From: Cloacimonetes bacterium UBA5456
GTDB lineage: Bacteria; Cloacimonadota; Cloacimonadia; Cloacimonadales; Cloacimonadaceae
Assembly: GCA_002427325.1 (NCBI GenBank)
Contig: DIQS01000064.1
Location: 43,872-62,958 of the forward strand
Length of the DNA stretch: 19,087 nt
Reading direction: 5' to 3'
The position numbers and the translations under genes were made by a program. The notes under the pieces were generated by a model, which did not search any database, had not been told where the DNA came from, and was given only the letters and a program-made list of their open reading frames with translations. Within the stretch, counting starts at the first letter, position 1. Each line of letters opens with the position of its first letter. Shown piece by piece: positions 8,480-16,495 of the stretch.

Positions 8480-10740
8480 TTCCTTACTCTTTTCCTTTGG
8501 ATTTTTCTTTTATAATCACTTTTTTTTGGCTTTGCTTTGGCGTCAATCTTTATCTTTTTTCTTGCGATTTTAGGGAGCGGGGGATGGATGTGTGCGTCCT
8601 TAGTATTGTCGAGCTTTAAGTATATGTCGTCGCTGACTTCGATGATCTTTACTATGACATGGTCTAAAAGCTGATAGCTGTAGCCAGTATTGCGATTCAC
8701 AAAACGCATTTCTTGGGAGATATATTGCCAGTTTCCTCCCTTGAATTCTTCCTTTTTGAGGATGGCTGTGACGGGGATCTCATTGATGGATATGATTAAT
8801 CCGGAGCTATTTGCGGAGATTACGATTCCCGTGAACTCTTCGCCAATCTTTTCTTTCATGAAGGCGTTGTTATAGATTCTTTGGATGTCTCTCTCGGCAC
8901 TATCGGCTTCGAGTTCTTGCTCGGATGCTACGCTCGACCAATGTTTTAGTTGATCATATTCGATCTTCTCGTTGCTGCTGCCTAAGAGATGAATTTTACA
9001 AAGGTGATGAATTACAAGGTCGCAAAGTCGTCTGATAGGGCTGGTGAAGTGTGTGTAATCCTCCATAGAAAGACCGAAGTGGCGGATGTGGCGCACAGAG
9101 TATTGTGCTTTTTTCATGCTGCGGAGGATTATCCTATCGAACACGCGGTGGTAGTCCTCATTTGGAAGTGAGTTGAGTAGCGCTTGGATGCTTTTATTGA
9201 GGTTTTTCTCTTCAATAAAAGGTATACCATAATATGAAAGAATGTTTGCCATCTCTTCGATTTTGTTTTGATCCGGGTCTTCGTGTATGCGATAGATGCT
9301 GGTCTTTGCTTTCTCTGATAGCTGTTTTGCGACATATTCGTTAGCGACGAGCATAAAGTTCTCGATCAGCTTGTGACTTTCTGTCTCTTCTTCTAAGGCC
9401 ATTTTGCGCATGAAACCGTTGTCGTCATAGTGATAGAGTATATCGGGAAGGTCAAAGAAGATGTAACCTTGATTGAGTCTGTGCCGACTGAGCTGTTTAG
9501 AGAGTTTGCGAGCACTTTGGAGGGATTCAATTACTTCTGCAGGTAGCTTAGTGCTCTTGTTTTCAAATAACTCGTCAACCTCTTCATAGGAAAGACGATG
9601 CTTAGAGCAAACTATGCTCTCGTGAATGGATTGTTTTTGGATTTTGCCTTTTGAGTTGAATACTGTCTTCACACTAATGCAAAGCTTGTCTTCATCGGGG
9701 CGCAAGCTACATAACTCGTTGGAAATAGCTTCGGGTAGCATTGGGATCACTTTTTTTGGGAAATAGAAGCTGTTTCCGCGGATTGACGCTTCTTTATATA
9801 TCTTGCTATGTATTCCTACGTAATGAGATACGTCTGCTATATGAACCCATAGTATCACATTGTCACCGCTATATTCAAGTGATATAGCATCATCAAAGTC
9901 TTTTGCAGAGATAGGGTCGATGGTGAAAGTAAGAAGGTGTCTGAGGTCTAAACGTCGCTTTGTTTCTGCCTGGCTGATCTCTGGACTGATGTTCTTTGCT
10001 TCCTCTAAGACTTCATCAGGGAAGCTAAGAGGCAAATTATATTGACGAATAACGGACAGCAATTGTATCTCGGGATCGTCGCTGGGACCCAATACTTCGA
10101 CGATCTTGCCATAAGGATACTTTCCTTCTTGTTGAATGCCCCAATTTTGAACCTGCATAATCACTATTTGATTTGATTTCGCATCACCTATATCAGTGAT
10201 CTCGAACCACTTATGTATCTTGTGATTGCTGGGAACAAAAATCCAACGATTATACATCTTTGTAATGGAGCCGGGGATTTCAGAGTTTGCTCTTTCAAGG
10301 ATTTTAACGATAATTGCTCTATCGCCATATTCACCGCCTCTTTTAAGTTCTATCTGCACGAGATCACCATGAAAGGCATTTAGTGTATCTTCGCCATCGA
10401 CAAAATAGTCCCTTTCTTCAGTTCTCACGAAAGCAAATGATCTATCACGTGCTAAAGATGTGGCGTCAAACTTGCCGGTTATCAGCCTTGCAGGAGTGGT
10501 GGATTGTTTAGGGATATCCTTAATTTTAGTGGTTTGCTGTTGCACTCTATATCGCTTGCTATCCTTTAAGATAGCACCACTAAGTAAAAGTGATTTCAAG
10601 GTCTCAGAAAGGGCTTGTTTTTCCTTTCTTGTTCGGGCAATAGCCATGGTCAATTCACCATAAGTGAGACCACCCTCGCCCTTTGATTTTATTGTTTCAA
10701 GCACGAGTTTTTCAAAAGCCCTAAGTTCTTTTTTATTCAA
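8476..10740 (-). CDS. rnr: Ribonuclease R (RNase II/R family 3'-5' exoribonuclease)
   Basis: RNase R degrades structured RNA processively from the 3' end. The 754-aa protein has the expected order: an N-terminal winged-helix-like region (about 1-65), cold-shock/OB domains (about 85-235), the RNB catalytic domain with the acidic cluster D275, D281, D283, D284 in IDPISAKDFDDA, a conserved YTHFTSPIRR block at 562-571, an S1 domain (about 634-711) and a Lys/Arg-rich tail (about 724-754). The start is a TTG at 10740 overlapping the upstream stop (TTGA); the next in-frame Met is codon 32, inside the helix region. A GGGA lies 7 nt before the TTG. Its stop overlaps murI (ATGA). Placement with yicC suggests an RNA-decay unit. 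Confidence 0.95.
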   Translation of the reverse strand: MNKKELRAFEKLVLETIKSKGEGGLTYGELTMAIARTRKEKQALSETLKSLLLSGAILKDSKRYRVQQQTTKIKDIPKQSTTPARLITGKFDATSLARDRSFAFVRTEERDYFVDGEDTLNAFHGDLVQIELKRGGEYGDRAIIVKILERANSEIPGSITKMYNRWIFVPSNHKIHKWFEITDIGDAKSNQIVIMQVQNWGIQQEGKYPYGKIVEVLGPSDDPEIQLLSVIRQYNLPLSFPDEVLEEAKNISPEISQAETKRRLDLRHLLTFTIDPISAKDFDDAISLEYSGDNVILWVHIADVSHYVGIHSKIYKEASIRGNSFYFPKKVIPMLPEAISNELCSLRPDEDKLCISVKTVFNSKGKIQKQSIHESIVCSKHRLSYEEVDELFENKSTKLPAEVIESLQSARKLSKQLSRHRLNQGYIFFDLPDILYHYDDNGFMRKMALEEETESHKLIENFMLVANEYVAKQLSEKAKTSIYRIHEDPDQNKIEEMANILSYYGIPFIEEKNLNKSIQALLNSLPNEDYHRVFDRIILRSMKKAQYSVRHIRHFGLSMEDYTHFTSPIRRLCDLVIHHLCKIHLLGSSNEKIEYDQLKHWSSVASEQELEADSAERDIQRIYNNAFMKEKIGEEFTGIVISANSSGLIISINEIPVTAILKKEEFKGGNWQYISQEMRFVNRNTGYSYQLLDHVIVKIIEVSDDIYLKLDNTKDAHIHPPLPKIARKKIKIDAKAKPKKSDYKRKIQRKRVRK

Positions 10741-11174
10741 AATTGTTTCCCAATCTTTTCTTTCAAGATTTCGAGCAGTTCATCCTTTTCTTTTTGGGTT
10801 TTTGAGAATCTAAGAGACAGTCCTCTGAAGGGATCAAGCCTTCTAGGTCGCACAAAAGTTGATAGCATTACACCTCGTTTATCATGATAAAAGCAGCCAA
10901 AATCACTATATGGACGCGATATTGTGACAAATATATACCTAACTTTAACCTCAGTATCGAGTAACCAATATTCAGTCATAATGAAATATGGTAATAAACT
11001 GACAATCATAAGTATGCTGCCAAGAAAGAAATACAATGGAATTTGCCAATTTACAACAGCAATTAGATAAAGCATTATGTTCAAAATTATTAGAAATATT
11101 ATCAATAGGGTAGAGGGGAAAGGACGTTCGGCAAAAGGCCAAGATTTCCAATATAAAAGATGTTTATGAGACAT
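10737..11174 (-). CDS. Small membrane protein with two TM helices and a possible bacterial PH-like domain
   Basis: This 145-aa protein has two adjacent hydrophobic helices (about 22-41 and 45-66). They are followed by a beta-rich cytosolic region (about 67-125) whose pattern, YWLLDTEV then VTISRPYSDF and LSLRF, resembles bacterial PH (bPH/YdbS-like) domains. This family call is tentative. A Lys/Glu-rich C-terminal helix (126-142) ends the protein. The start is ATG 11174, which overlaps the last 11 nt of yicC; a GGGAG lies about 10 nt upstream. A longer frame to 11393 only shadows yicC. The stop overlaps the TTG of rnr. Function is unknown; the tight coupling suggests a partner of YicC and/or RNase R, perhaps as a membrane anchor, but that is inference. 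Confidence 0.8.
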   Translation of the reverse strand: MSHKHLLYWKSWPFAERPFPSTLLIIFLIILNIMLYLIAVVNWQIPLYFFLGSILMIVSLLPYFIMTEYWLLDTEVKVRYIFVTISRPYSDFGCFYHDKRGVMLSTFVRPRRLDPFRGLSLRFSKTQKEKDELLEILKEKIGKQF

Positions 11175-12039
11175 TGTGAGCGATCTCCCTGCATTTTTCA
11201 ATTTCTTCTTTGATGATGATAATGTTTTGGAATGTAGCGTTATTAGAGAACTTAGAGCCCAAAGTATTGGCTTCCCTCTGCATCTCTTGCAAGATAAAAT
11301 TAAGATTCTTGCCGATCTCTTCAGTGTTATTGATCGTCTCGAGAAAGAGCTGAATATGCGATTCAAGCCGTGTGATTTCTTCATGAACATCATATTTATC
11401 TATATATAAAGCTAGCTCTTGCACTAGTCTTTGCTCAAGAGTATCTATCTTAAAGTTCTTTGTAACAGTCTCAATACGCCCCTTCATCGATTCAAAAAGT
11501 TCATCTTTATAGGGTTGAATCTCATGTTTAACTGCCTCAAGTGCGATGCTGATGGCATCTATAGAATCAATAAACACTTGCTTAATATTCATTCCCTCAT
11601 CTGAAAGAGATTTATCAAGTTCACACAATGCATTATGAAGTACATTTCTGACGATATCAAGCATTAAACTATCTTCATCTAACTTGCTATCAAGCTCAAA
11701 TATGCCGGGTTCACGGAATAGAATATCAAGTGGAATATCCTGTGTTAGCGAAAGAATATTCAAAGCTTTTTTGAGTGCTTCATAGTGCTTTCTCAATTTA
11801 AGCTCATTTACGGCGATATTTGGCTCTCGCTGATCATCTATGTATAGGCGAAGCTCGATCGTGCCTCTTTTGAGCTTAGAAGCGACCATCTTTCTGATCT
11901 CATATTCAAAAAAGTTTAGTTCGCGAGGGAGGTAGGTCTTCAGATCAAAGAAGCGACCGTTGATACTCTTGATCTCAACATAGACTTCGATGTCATCCTT
12001 TTTAGTTCGGCTTTTACCGAATCCAGTCATGCTTTTCAT
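11164..12039 (-). CDS. yicC: YicC/YloC family endoribonuclease
   Basis: YicC-family proteins are endoribonucleases implicated in turnover of mRNA and small RNA. The 291-aa sequence has the N-terminal signature MKSMTGFG, a KSINGRFFD block at 24-32, KRGTIELRL at 57-65, and the strongly conserved C-terminal parts DKYDVHEEITRLESHI (214-229) and QEMQREANTLGSK (251-263). Length is typical. A strong SD (GGAG, 6 nt before the ATG) is present. It is the first gene after the only large inter-gene gap, so it probably heads a transcript. In many bacteria yicC is followed by gmk; here it is followed instead by a small membrane protein and rnr. Confidence 0.95.
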   Translation of the reverse strand: MKSMTGFGKSRTKKDDIEVYVEIKSINGRFFDLKTYLPRELNFFEYEIRKMVASKLKRGTIELRLYIDDQREPNIAVNELKLRKHYEALKKALNILSLTQDIPLDILFREPGIFELDSKLDEDSLMLDIVRNVLHNALCELDKSLSDEGMNIKQVFIDSIDAISIALEAVKHEIQPYKDELFESMKGRIETVTKNFKIDTLEQRLVQELALYIDKYDVHEEITRLESHIQLFLETINNTEEIGKNLNFILQEMQREANTLGSKFSNNATFQNIIIIKEEIEKCREIAHNVS

Positions 12040-12065
12040 AACTCACTCCAGCTTATTAAAATCAC

Positions 12066-12071
12066 ATTATA
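12066..12071 (-). promoter_or_regulatory. Candidate -10 element for the yicC operon
   Basis: A perfect TATAAT on the minus strand lies 26 bp before the yicC ATG, within the 122-bp gap after miaB. No convincing -35 hexamer is found at 16-18 bp spacing, so the call rests on the -10 and the position alone. Confidence 0.35.
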
Positions 12072-12161
12072 AGAAACGGGGAATAGGGCATTATCATATA
12101 CCTCAAGGGGATAGCTCAAATGGCTCAGGTTTACATAACATGTGTTAAGCGAAAACATAGG

Positions 12162-13454
12162 CTACTCGCAGATCAAGGTGCCGGCTGTGGCGTTTAACAC
12201 CTTTGCACGCTTGATGGTTCCTATATCATTTGCGTCGCCACTCAAAACGCAGATCTTAAAATCTCGGCTTTTGCCGGAAACTTTCTCTTTACTTTTCTTG
12301 CTGAAGCCTTCGACATAGACTTCAACTTCTTTGCCGATCATTTCGCGATATTTATCGAGCGTGATCTTTCTTTGCAGTTCAATCATTTCCTGAAGCCTTT
12401 TTAATCTTTCCGACTCGGGAACCTGATTTTCATAGTTTGCTGCTTCAGTACCTTCACGCGGGCTATATTTAAAACAAAATGCATAGTCAAAGCCGATTCT
12501 TTCCATTGCTGAAAGCGTTGCCTCAAACTGTTCTTTGCTTTCTCCGGGAAATCCTGCGATCAGATCGGTAGTAAGCGCTATATCTGGCACGGCTTTGCGA
12601 AGCTTGTCAACGATTAACATGTAATCTTCAATACTATATGATCTATTCATCCTTCTAAGGACTTTGTTATCGCCGCTTTGCATGGGTAAATGGATGTGGT
12701 TACATAGGATAGAACTATTTGCCATTGTTTCAATTAGCTCGTCAGACAGGTCTTTAGGATGTGATGTGATAAATCTCAATCTTTTAATGCCTTCAAAATC
12801 CTTTTCTATCTGTCTTAAGAGGGCTGGAAAAGCCATTCCATCAAATAGATAGGAGTTTACATTCTGCCCTAAAAGGGTGATATCAAACATATTGCTACTC
12901 AGAGCCTGCTCAATATCTTTTTTGATATCAGAATATGGCCTACTTCTTTCTCTACCACGCACATACGGGACAATGCAATATGAACAGAAATTATTACAGC
13001 CGCGCATGATCGTGATGAAAGCGCAATGTTCGCCCTGATGCTTAGGGATGATTCCCTCATAAATCTGTTCAGAATCAAAGCCAAGCTCTGAGCCACAAGT
13101 TTCTCTTAATATCTCAGGAAGCGCATGATATTGATCCACTCCGACGGCAAAATCAATGCCGAGATCATCGCTAACAAGCCTCTCCCCAATCCTTTGCGCC
13201 ATGCAGCCCAGCAGGCCAATCTTGAGACTCGGCTTCTGAATTTTACGATGTCGCTCATTGGACACACGCCCTAAAACTCGCTGTTCAGCGTGCTCTCTCA
13301 CAGAACAAGTATTAAACAAAATGATATCTGCATCATCGATGCTATCAACTTGTTCATAACCATCATTATCTAACACGGAAATGATTAGCTCGCTATCTGA
13401 TACATTCATCTGGCAGCCATAGGTTTCTATATAATATTTACGCTTTATTTTCAT
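12162..13454 (-). CDS. miaB: tRNA-2-methylthio-N6-dimethylallyladenosine synthase
   Basis: MiaB adds the methylthio group to i6A37 of tRNAs reading UNN codons. The 430-aa protein shows the N-terminal UPF0004 domain with cluster cysteines C14 (TYGCQMN), C50 (FNTCSVRE) and C84 (LLGCMAQ). The radical-SAM motif is C153-x3-C157-x2-C160 (RGCNNFCSYC), and a C-terminal TRAM-like domain spans about 370-430. The TYGCQMNVSDSE opening and the IVPYVRGRERSR segment favour MiaB over RimO or MtaB. The ATG overlaps the stop of the DAHP synthase gene (ATGA). It is the last gene of the right-hand block; no clear terminator follows it. Confidence 0.96.
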   Translation of the reverse strand: MKIKRKYYIETYGCQMNVSDSELIISVLDNDGYEQVDSIDDADIILFNTCSVREHAEQRVLGRVSNERHRKIQKPSLKIGLLGCMAQRIGERLVSDDLGIDFAVGVDQYHALPEILRETCGSELGFDSEQIYEGIIPKHQGEHCAFITIMRGCNNFCSYCIVPYVRGRERSRPYSDIKKDIEQALSSNMFDITLLGQNVNSYLFDGMAFPALLRQIEKDFEGIKRLRFITSHPKDLSDELIETMANSSILCNHIHLPMQSGDNKVLRRMNRSYSIEDYMLIVDKLRKAVPDIALTTDLIAGFPGESKEQFEATLSAMERIGFDYAFCFKYSPREGTEAANYENQVPESERLKRLQEMIELQRKITLDKYREMIGKEVEVYVEGFSKKSKEKVSGKSRDFKICVLSGDANDIGTIKRAKVLNATAGTLICE

Positions 13455-14194
13455 TGATTAACTTCTTTAAAACTTTCACTAAATGATATGATATCTTGCA
13501 ATTGTTCAATAGCAATAGTTTGTTTTGCATCGCAGATACTATTATCTGGATCGAGATCGCATTCAATCATCAAACCCATTGCACCTGATGCAATTGCAGC
13601 TTTTGCAAGAGCCACAACAAAGCGCCTATCCCCCGCTGCATGTGAAGGATCGACGATGACCGGCATTGTATAATTTGTCTTGAGCACAGGAACTGCCGAT
13701 AAATCAAGCGTGAAGCGAGTTTCTTGCTCAAAGGTTCTGATGCCTCTTTCACAGAGAACGATATTTGCCTTTCCATTTTGTTTAATGTAATTCGCCGCCT
13801 CAATCCATTCCTTATAAGTAGCAGATATGCCTCGTTTAAGAATAATGGGATTGTCAACATTACTCAATGCTCTCAAAAGAGGATAGTTATGCATATTCCG
13901 AGCTCCGACGGTCAGCACATCGATATGCTCTGACATAAACTGAATTTTATCGATCTGTGTGACCTCAGAAACAGTTTTCATCCCGAGCTTCTCACCCACT
14001 TCCGAGATAATCATGATGCCCTCATCTTGCAAACCTTGAAAGCTTTCACAAGTTGTCCGCATCTTATATGCTCCACCTCTAAGATATTCAATGCCAAGTT
14101 CTTTCAGCACTTTTGCCGTAGCATAGAGTTTGTCATAACTCTCGATCGTGCAAGGACCGGCAATGATTTTGAAAGTATCTACGAAGTCATTCAT
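13451..14194 (-). CDS. aroF: 3-deoxy-7-phosphoheptulonate (DAHP) synthase, short type I-beta
   Basis: DAHP synthase joins PEP and erythrose-4-phosphate in the first step of the shikimate pathway. At 247 aa it is only the catalytic TIM barrel. It lacks the N-terminal ferredoxin-like regulatory domain of the Thermotoga enzyme and any chorismate mutase domain. Metal-ligand positions are kept: C15 in IAGPC, H185 in DPSHAAGDRR, E211 and D222. LRGGAYK (38-44), GARN (97-100) and CERGIRTFE (148-156) are typical. Two motifs diverge: the usual KPRTSP reads KMRTTC (44-49), and the usual EVH near the third ligand reads ECD (211-213). It overlaps the fusion gene upstream and miaB downstream by ATGA. No other shikimate gene is present. 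KDO-8-phosphate synthase is unlikely from these motifs. Confidence 0.88.
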   Translation of the reverse strand: MNDFVDTFKIIAGPCTIESYDKLYATAKVLKELGIEYLRGGAYKMRTTCESFQGLQDEGIMIISEVGEKLGMKTVSEVTQIDKIQFMSEHIDVLTVGARNMHNYPLLRALSNVDNPIILKRGISATYKEWIEAANYIKQNGKANIVLCERGIRTFEQETRFTLDLSAVPVLKTNYTMPVIVDPSHAAGDRRFVVALAKAAIASGAMGLMIECDLDPDNSICDAKQTIAIEQLQDIISFSESFKEVNQ

Positions 14195-16116
14195 TTCAAA
14201 GACCTTGCATAGCCTAAGTTGATTCCGTCATCATTAAAACTGAAGTAAGGAATATTGCATTTTGACATGAGAGCTCTGAGGATTCTCGCCACAAAGAACA
14301 TAGAGAATCTATCTCGCATCTCTTCATCCTCCACCATTTCAACAACTATTATCCATAATTTCAGAGTCTCTTTACAGTCGATCAATTCCTCAAAATCATA
14401 GAGTACACGTGAATCAAGCACTTCGCTTCCTCCAAAACAGGATTGATGAAAAAGCTTCGCCGTAAGTCCTATCAGGACAACATTCTCGATGCCCTCAAAC
14501 TTAAGTTTATCGATAGCATCACAGACGATATTGATGGCCTCTTCGCCCTGATTATGCGCCTTAATGAGGCTCACCAAACCGAAATCTAAGGAAACACTTT
14601 GCACTCTGCCGCCCTTGTTGAGCCAGGAAATCTCAGTCGTCATACCGCCGATGTCCAAAACGAGGCTCTTTCGTGGGTCTGACATAGTCTCAGCAACAGC
14701 TTCCCAGCCATATTGAGCTTCCTTTTTTGCTGATATAATCTTAGTCTGATATCCCCAACGAGATTCTGCCCAATCCAAGATCACATCTGCATTCTTAGCT
14801 TTTCGGCTCACTCCTGTAGCGATCAGCTTCTTTTCAGATTCAAACTGAGCATCTATCTCTAAAAACGCCTCAAGATTCTCTTTAGCATTTTCTATGCTTT
14901 TATCAGATAGCATTCCATCCTCAAAACCACGAGCCAAACCCGTCGTAAGCCAATGTTTATGCAGTTTAATACCTTTACTGTGATTATAAAGAAGATAGTT
15001 AAAATTGTTTGAACCAAGGTCACATATGCTTATTAATCTGTCTCTTGGATATACTTTCTTAAAGTAACTTGCTAAGATCATGCCTGCAAGTGCTTCATTA
15101 GCAATAGACATCGCAGCACACTCACCAGCAATATTTGCAAAGATATGCTTCCAAGCATCGAGATCCATAGGTATTTCATCGATAAGCTGCGCAGACGGAT
15201 AATCATCCAAACCACGAATGAGGCAAGGCTCTTCCGGGTAGTTCTTACGCGGCAGATACAGCATCGGCTTGCCTCTGGAAAGCACCTCCGCAAAGCTGCT
15301 ATATCCCGGTTTACACATAACTAATCGACTGATCCGAATGAGCTCAGAAAAGTTCTCATCTTTCAGAATGCAGACATGATTAGTCACAGAACATCCTTCA
15401 AAGGGCGATAAAACGGTTCCTTTCCATGCCTTACAAATCACATCCAGCGGCAGCTCCATCTTGCCTTCTCCGCCAAACATGATCAGCAAGATATCATCAT
15501 CCTTAGGAATAGAATATTTTCCCCAAATGTCTTCATTAGCGTGGCAGTTACGTACTATGAGCCCAACATCTTGAGGATTTCTAAATCCCGGCAAAGAGTT
15601 CTCACAACTACCTGTTTTAAGCCTGAAACAACCATCCAGCCTTCTATAAAGTCCATATATCGTATTCAAAACCGGCTTCATCTCAGGATCATCTTTAAAC
15701 AGCTCACTATAAATGAAATACCAATCAAAATTAGTGACACCATAAACCGGCACATGCGCATATCCGCAAGCCTCGATGATGAAATATGGAATATCGGCAA
15801 CCACGAGATCAATGCAATGTTCGCGAAGAAACTCAACTTCCTGCGCCACAATCTCTTCACGTCTGCCAAACAGCTTTAGGATAGCCTCTTTTGTGCCCTG
15901 ATAATCGGTAAGAAGATTTTCTTTATGCACCACACCAACATCAATTTGACAATGACGATATTCCACACAGCCGCCATCAAGATTTTCAAAGAGAAACTGA
16001 GGCCTATCGGTGCAAATAAAGACCTCAGCACCAAAGCTCATCAAGGACGAAGCCAGCGCTGCCATGCGCGTAGCATGTCCAAAACCATGATTCGAAGGGT
16101 ATATTGCAATTTTCAC
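14191..16116 (-). CDS. Fusion protein: GT-B glycosyltransferase-like domain plus Ppx/GppA-like phosphatase domain
   Basis: The 641-aa protein has two recognisable halves. Residues 1 to about 350 look like a GT-B fold: SNHGFGHATR at 8-17 (nucleotide-sugar transferase loop), GGEGKM at 215-220, and a C-terminal nucleotide-binding region KPGYSSFAEVL (269-279) then PRKNYPEEPCL (289-299). That last pair resembles the N-terminal domain of plant L-arabinokinase. Residues from about 360 to the end look like the actin-fold Ppx/GppA family: CDLGSNNFNYLLYN (365-378), ATGVSRKAKNAD (433-444), ISAKKEA (461-467) and VLDIGGMTTEI (486-496). E466 aligns with the catalytic Glu of E. coli Ppx, while the usual GGGSTE reads GGMTTE. 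The start is GTG 16116 with TAGGT about 8 nt upstream. The substrate of neither half can be told. Confidence 0.85.
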   Translation of the reverse strand: MKIAIYPSNHGFGHATRMAALASSLMSFGAEVFICTDRPQFLFENLDGGCVEYRHCQIDVGVVHKENLLTDYQGTKEAILKLFGRREEIVAQEVEFLREHCIDLVVADIPYFIIEACGYAHVPVYGVTNFDWYFIYSELFKDDPEMKPVLNTIYGLYRRLDGCFRLKTGSCENSLPGFRNPQDVGLIVRNCHANEDIWGKYSIPKDDDILLIMFGGEGKMELPLDVICKAWKGTVLSPFEGCSVTNHVCILKDENFSELIRISRLVMCKPGYSSFAEVLSRGKPMLYLPRKNYPEEPCLIRGLDDYPSAQLIDEIPMDLDAWKHIFANIAGECAAMSIANEALAGMILASYFKKVYPRDRLISICDLGSNNFNYLLYNHSKGIKLHKHWLTTGLARGFEDGMLSDKSIENAKENLEAFLEIDAQFESEKKLIATGVSRKAKNADVILDWAESRWGYQTKIISAKKEAQYGWEAVAETMSDPRKSLVLDIGGMTTEISWLNKGGRVQSVSLDFGLVSLIKAHNQGEEAINIVCDAIDKLKFEGIENVVLIGLTAKLFHQSCFGGSEVLDSRVLYDFEELIDCKETLKLWIIVVEMVEDEEMRDRFSMFFVARILRALMSKCNIPYFSFNDDGINLGYARSLK

Positions 16117-16126
16117 TTATTAAAAC

Positions 16127-16495
16127 CTACTGTAAATATAATTTCATCTCATCAGATTTATTTTCAAAACGGATAACGAGTTTATTAGGCATGCAGATAA
16201 TCGGCATAGAATTGCTAAAACCCTGTTTAACACAGCGTTTATCAGGACAATCCGCCTCGATAATCCCCGCTTTATTATCATTAATTTCAATCGTATTATG
16301 TTCATCGATTACAATAACACAATCTTCTGAAAGATCAAATCTTCCAAAAAGTTCAGCATCTTTATAGACCAAAACAACGCTGCCCTCTTCCCTCTTCCCC
16401 GGAATAAAAGCTATCACTGCAACCACGCAAAGCACTATGAGAATGATGTCTGCAATGGAAAGAGAGCGAAAGTAATTCTTAATCAAATACGCCAT
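16127..16495 (-). CDS. Membrane-anchored NusG domain II-like protein (DUF1312/PF07009 type)
   Basis: This protein (122 aa from ATG 16495) has one N-terminal transmembrane helix (about 14-31) and a small beta-rich extracytoplasmic domain. ADCPDKRCVKQG (81-92) and ICMPNKLVI (100-108) are hallmarks of NusG_II-domain proteins; C83, C88 and C101 are conserved-type cysteines. The family function is not established; members often occur near FMN-binding, Rnf-type or isoprenoid-synthesis genes. An in-frame GTG at 16510 would add five residues and has only a distant AGGA; the choice between starts is uncertain. The ATG start overlaps the radical-SAM gene by 17 nt, and the fusion gene begins 10 bp after its stop. 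Confidence 0.82.
   Translation of the reverse strand: MAYLIKNYFRSLSIADIILIVLCVVAVIAFIPGKREEGSVVLVYKDAELFGRFDLSEDCVIVIDEHNTIEINDNKAGIIEADCPDKRCVKQGFSNSMPIICMPNKLVIRFENKSDEMKLYLQ

Noticed and set aside
11175..11393. N-terminal extension of the two-TM protein by 73 codons
   Set aside because: It shadows conserved yicC coding sequence. The extension is Ser/Lys/Arg-rich with no domain character, and ATG 11174 has a plausible ribosome site.
12107..12123. tRNA-like start (GGGGATAGCTCAAATGG) in the miaB-yicC gap
   Set aside because: It recalls an acceptor and D-arm, but no anticodon arm, T-arm or 3' acceptor strand follows.
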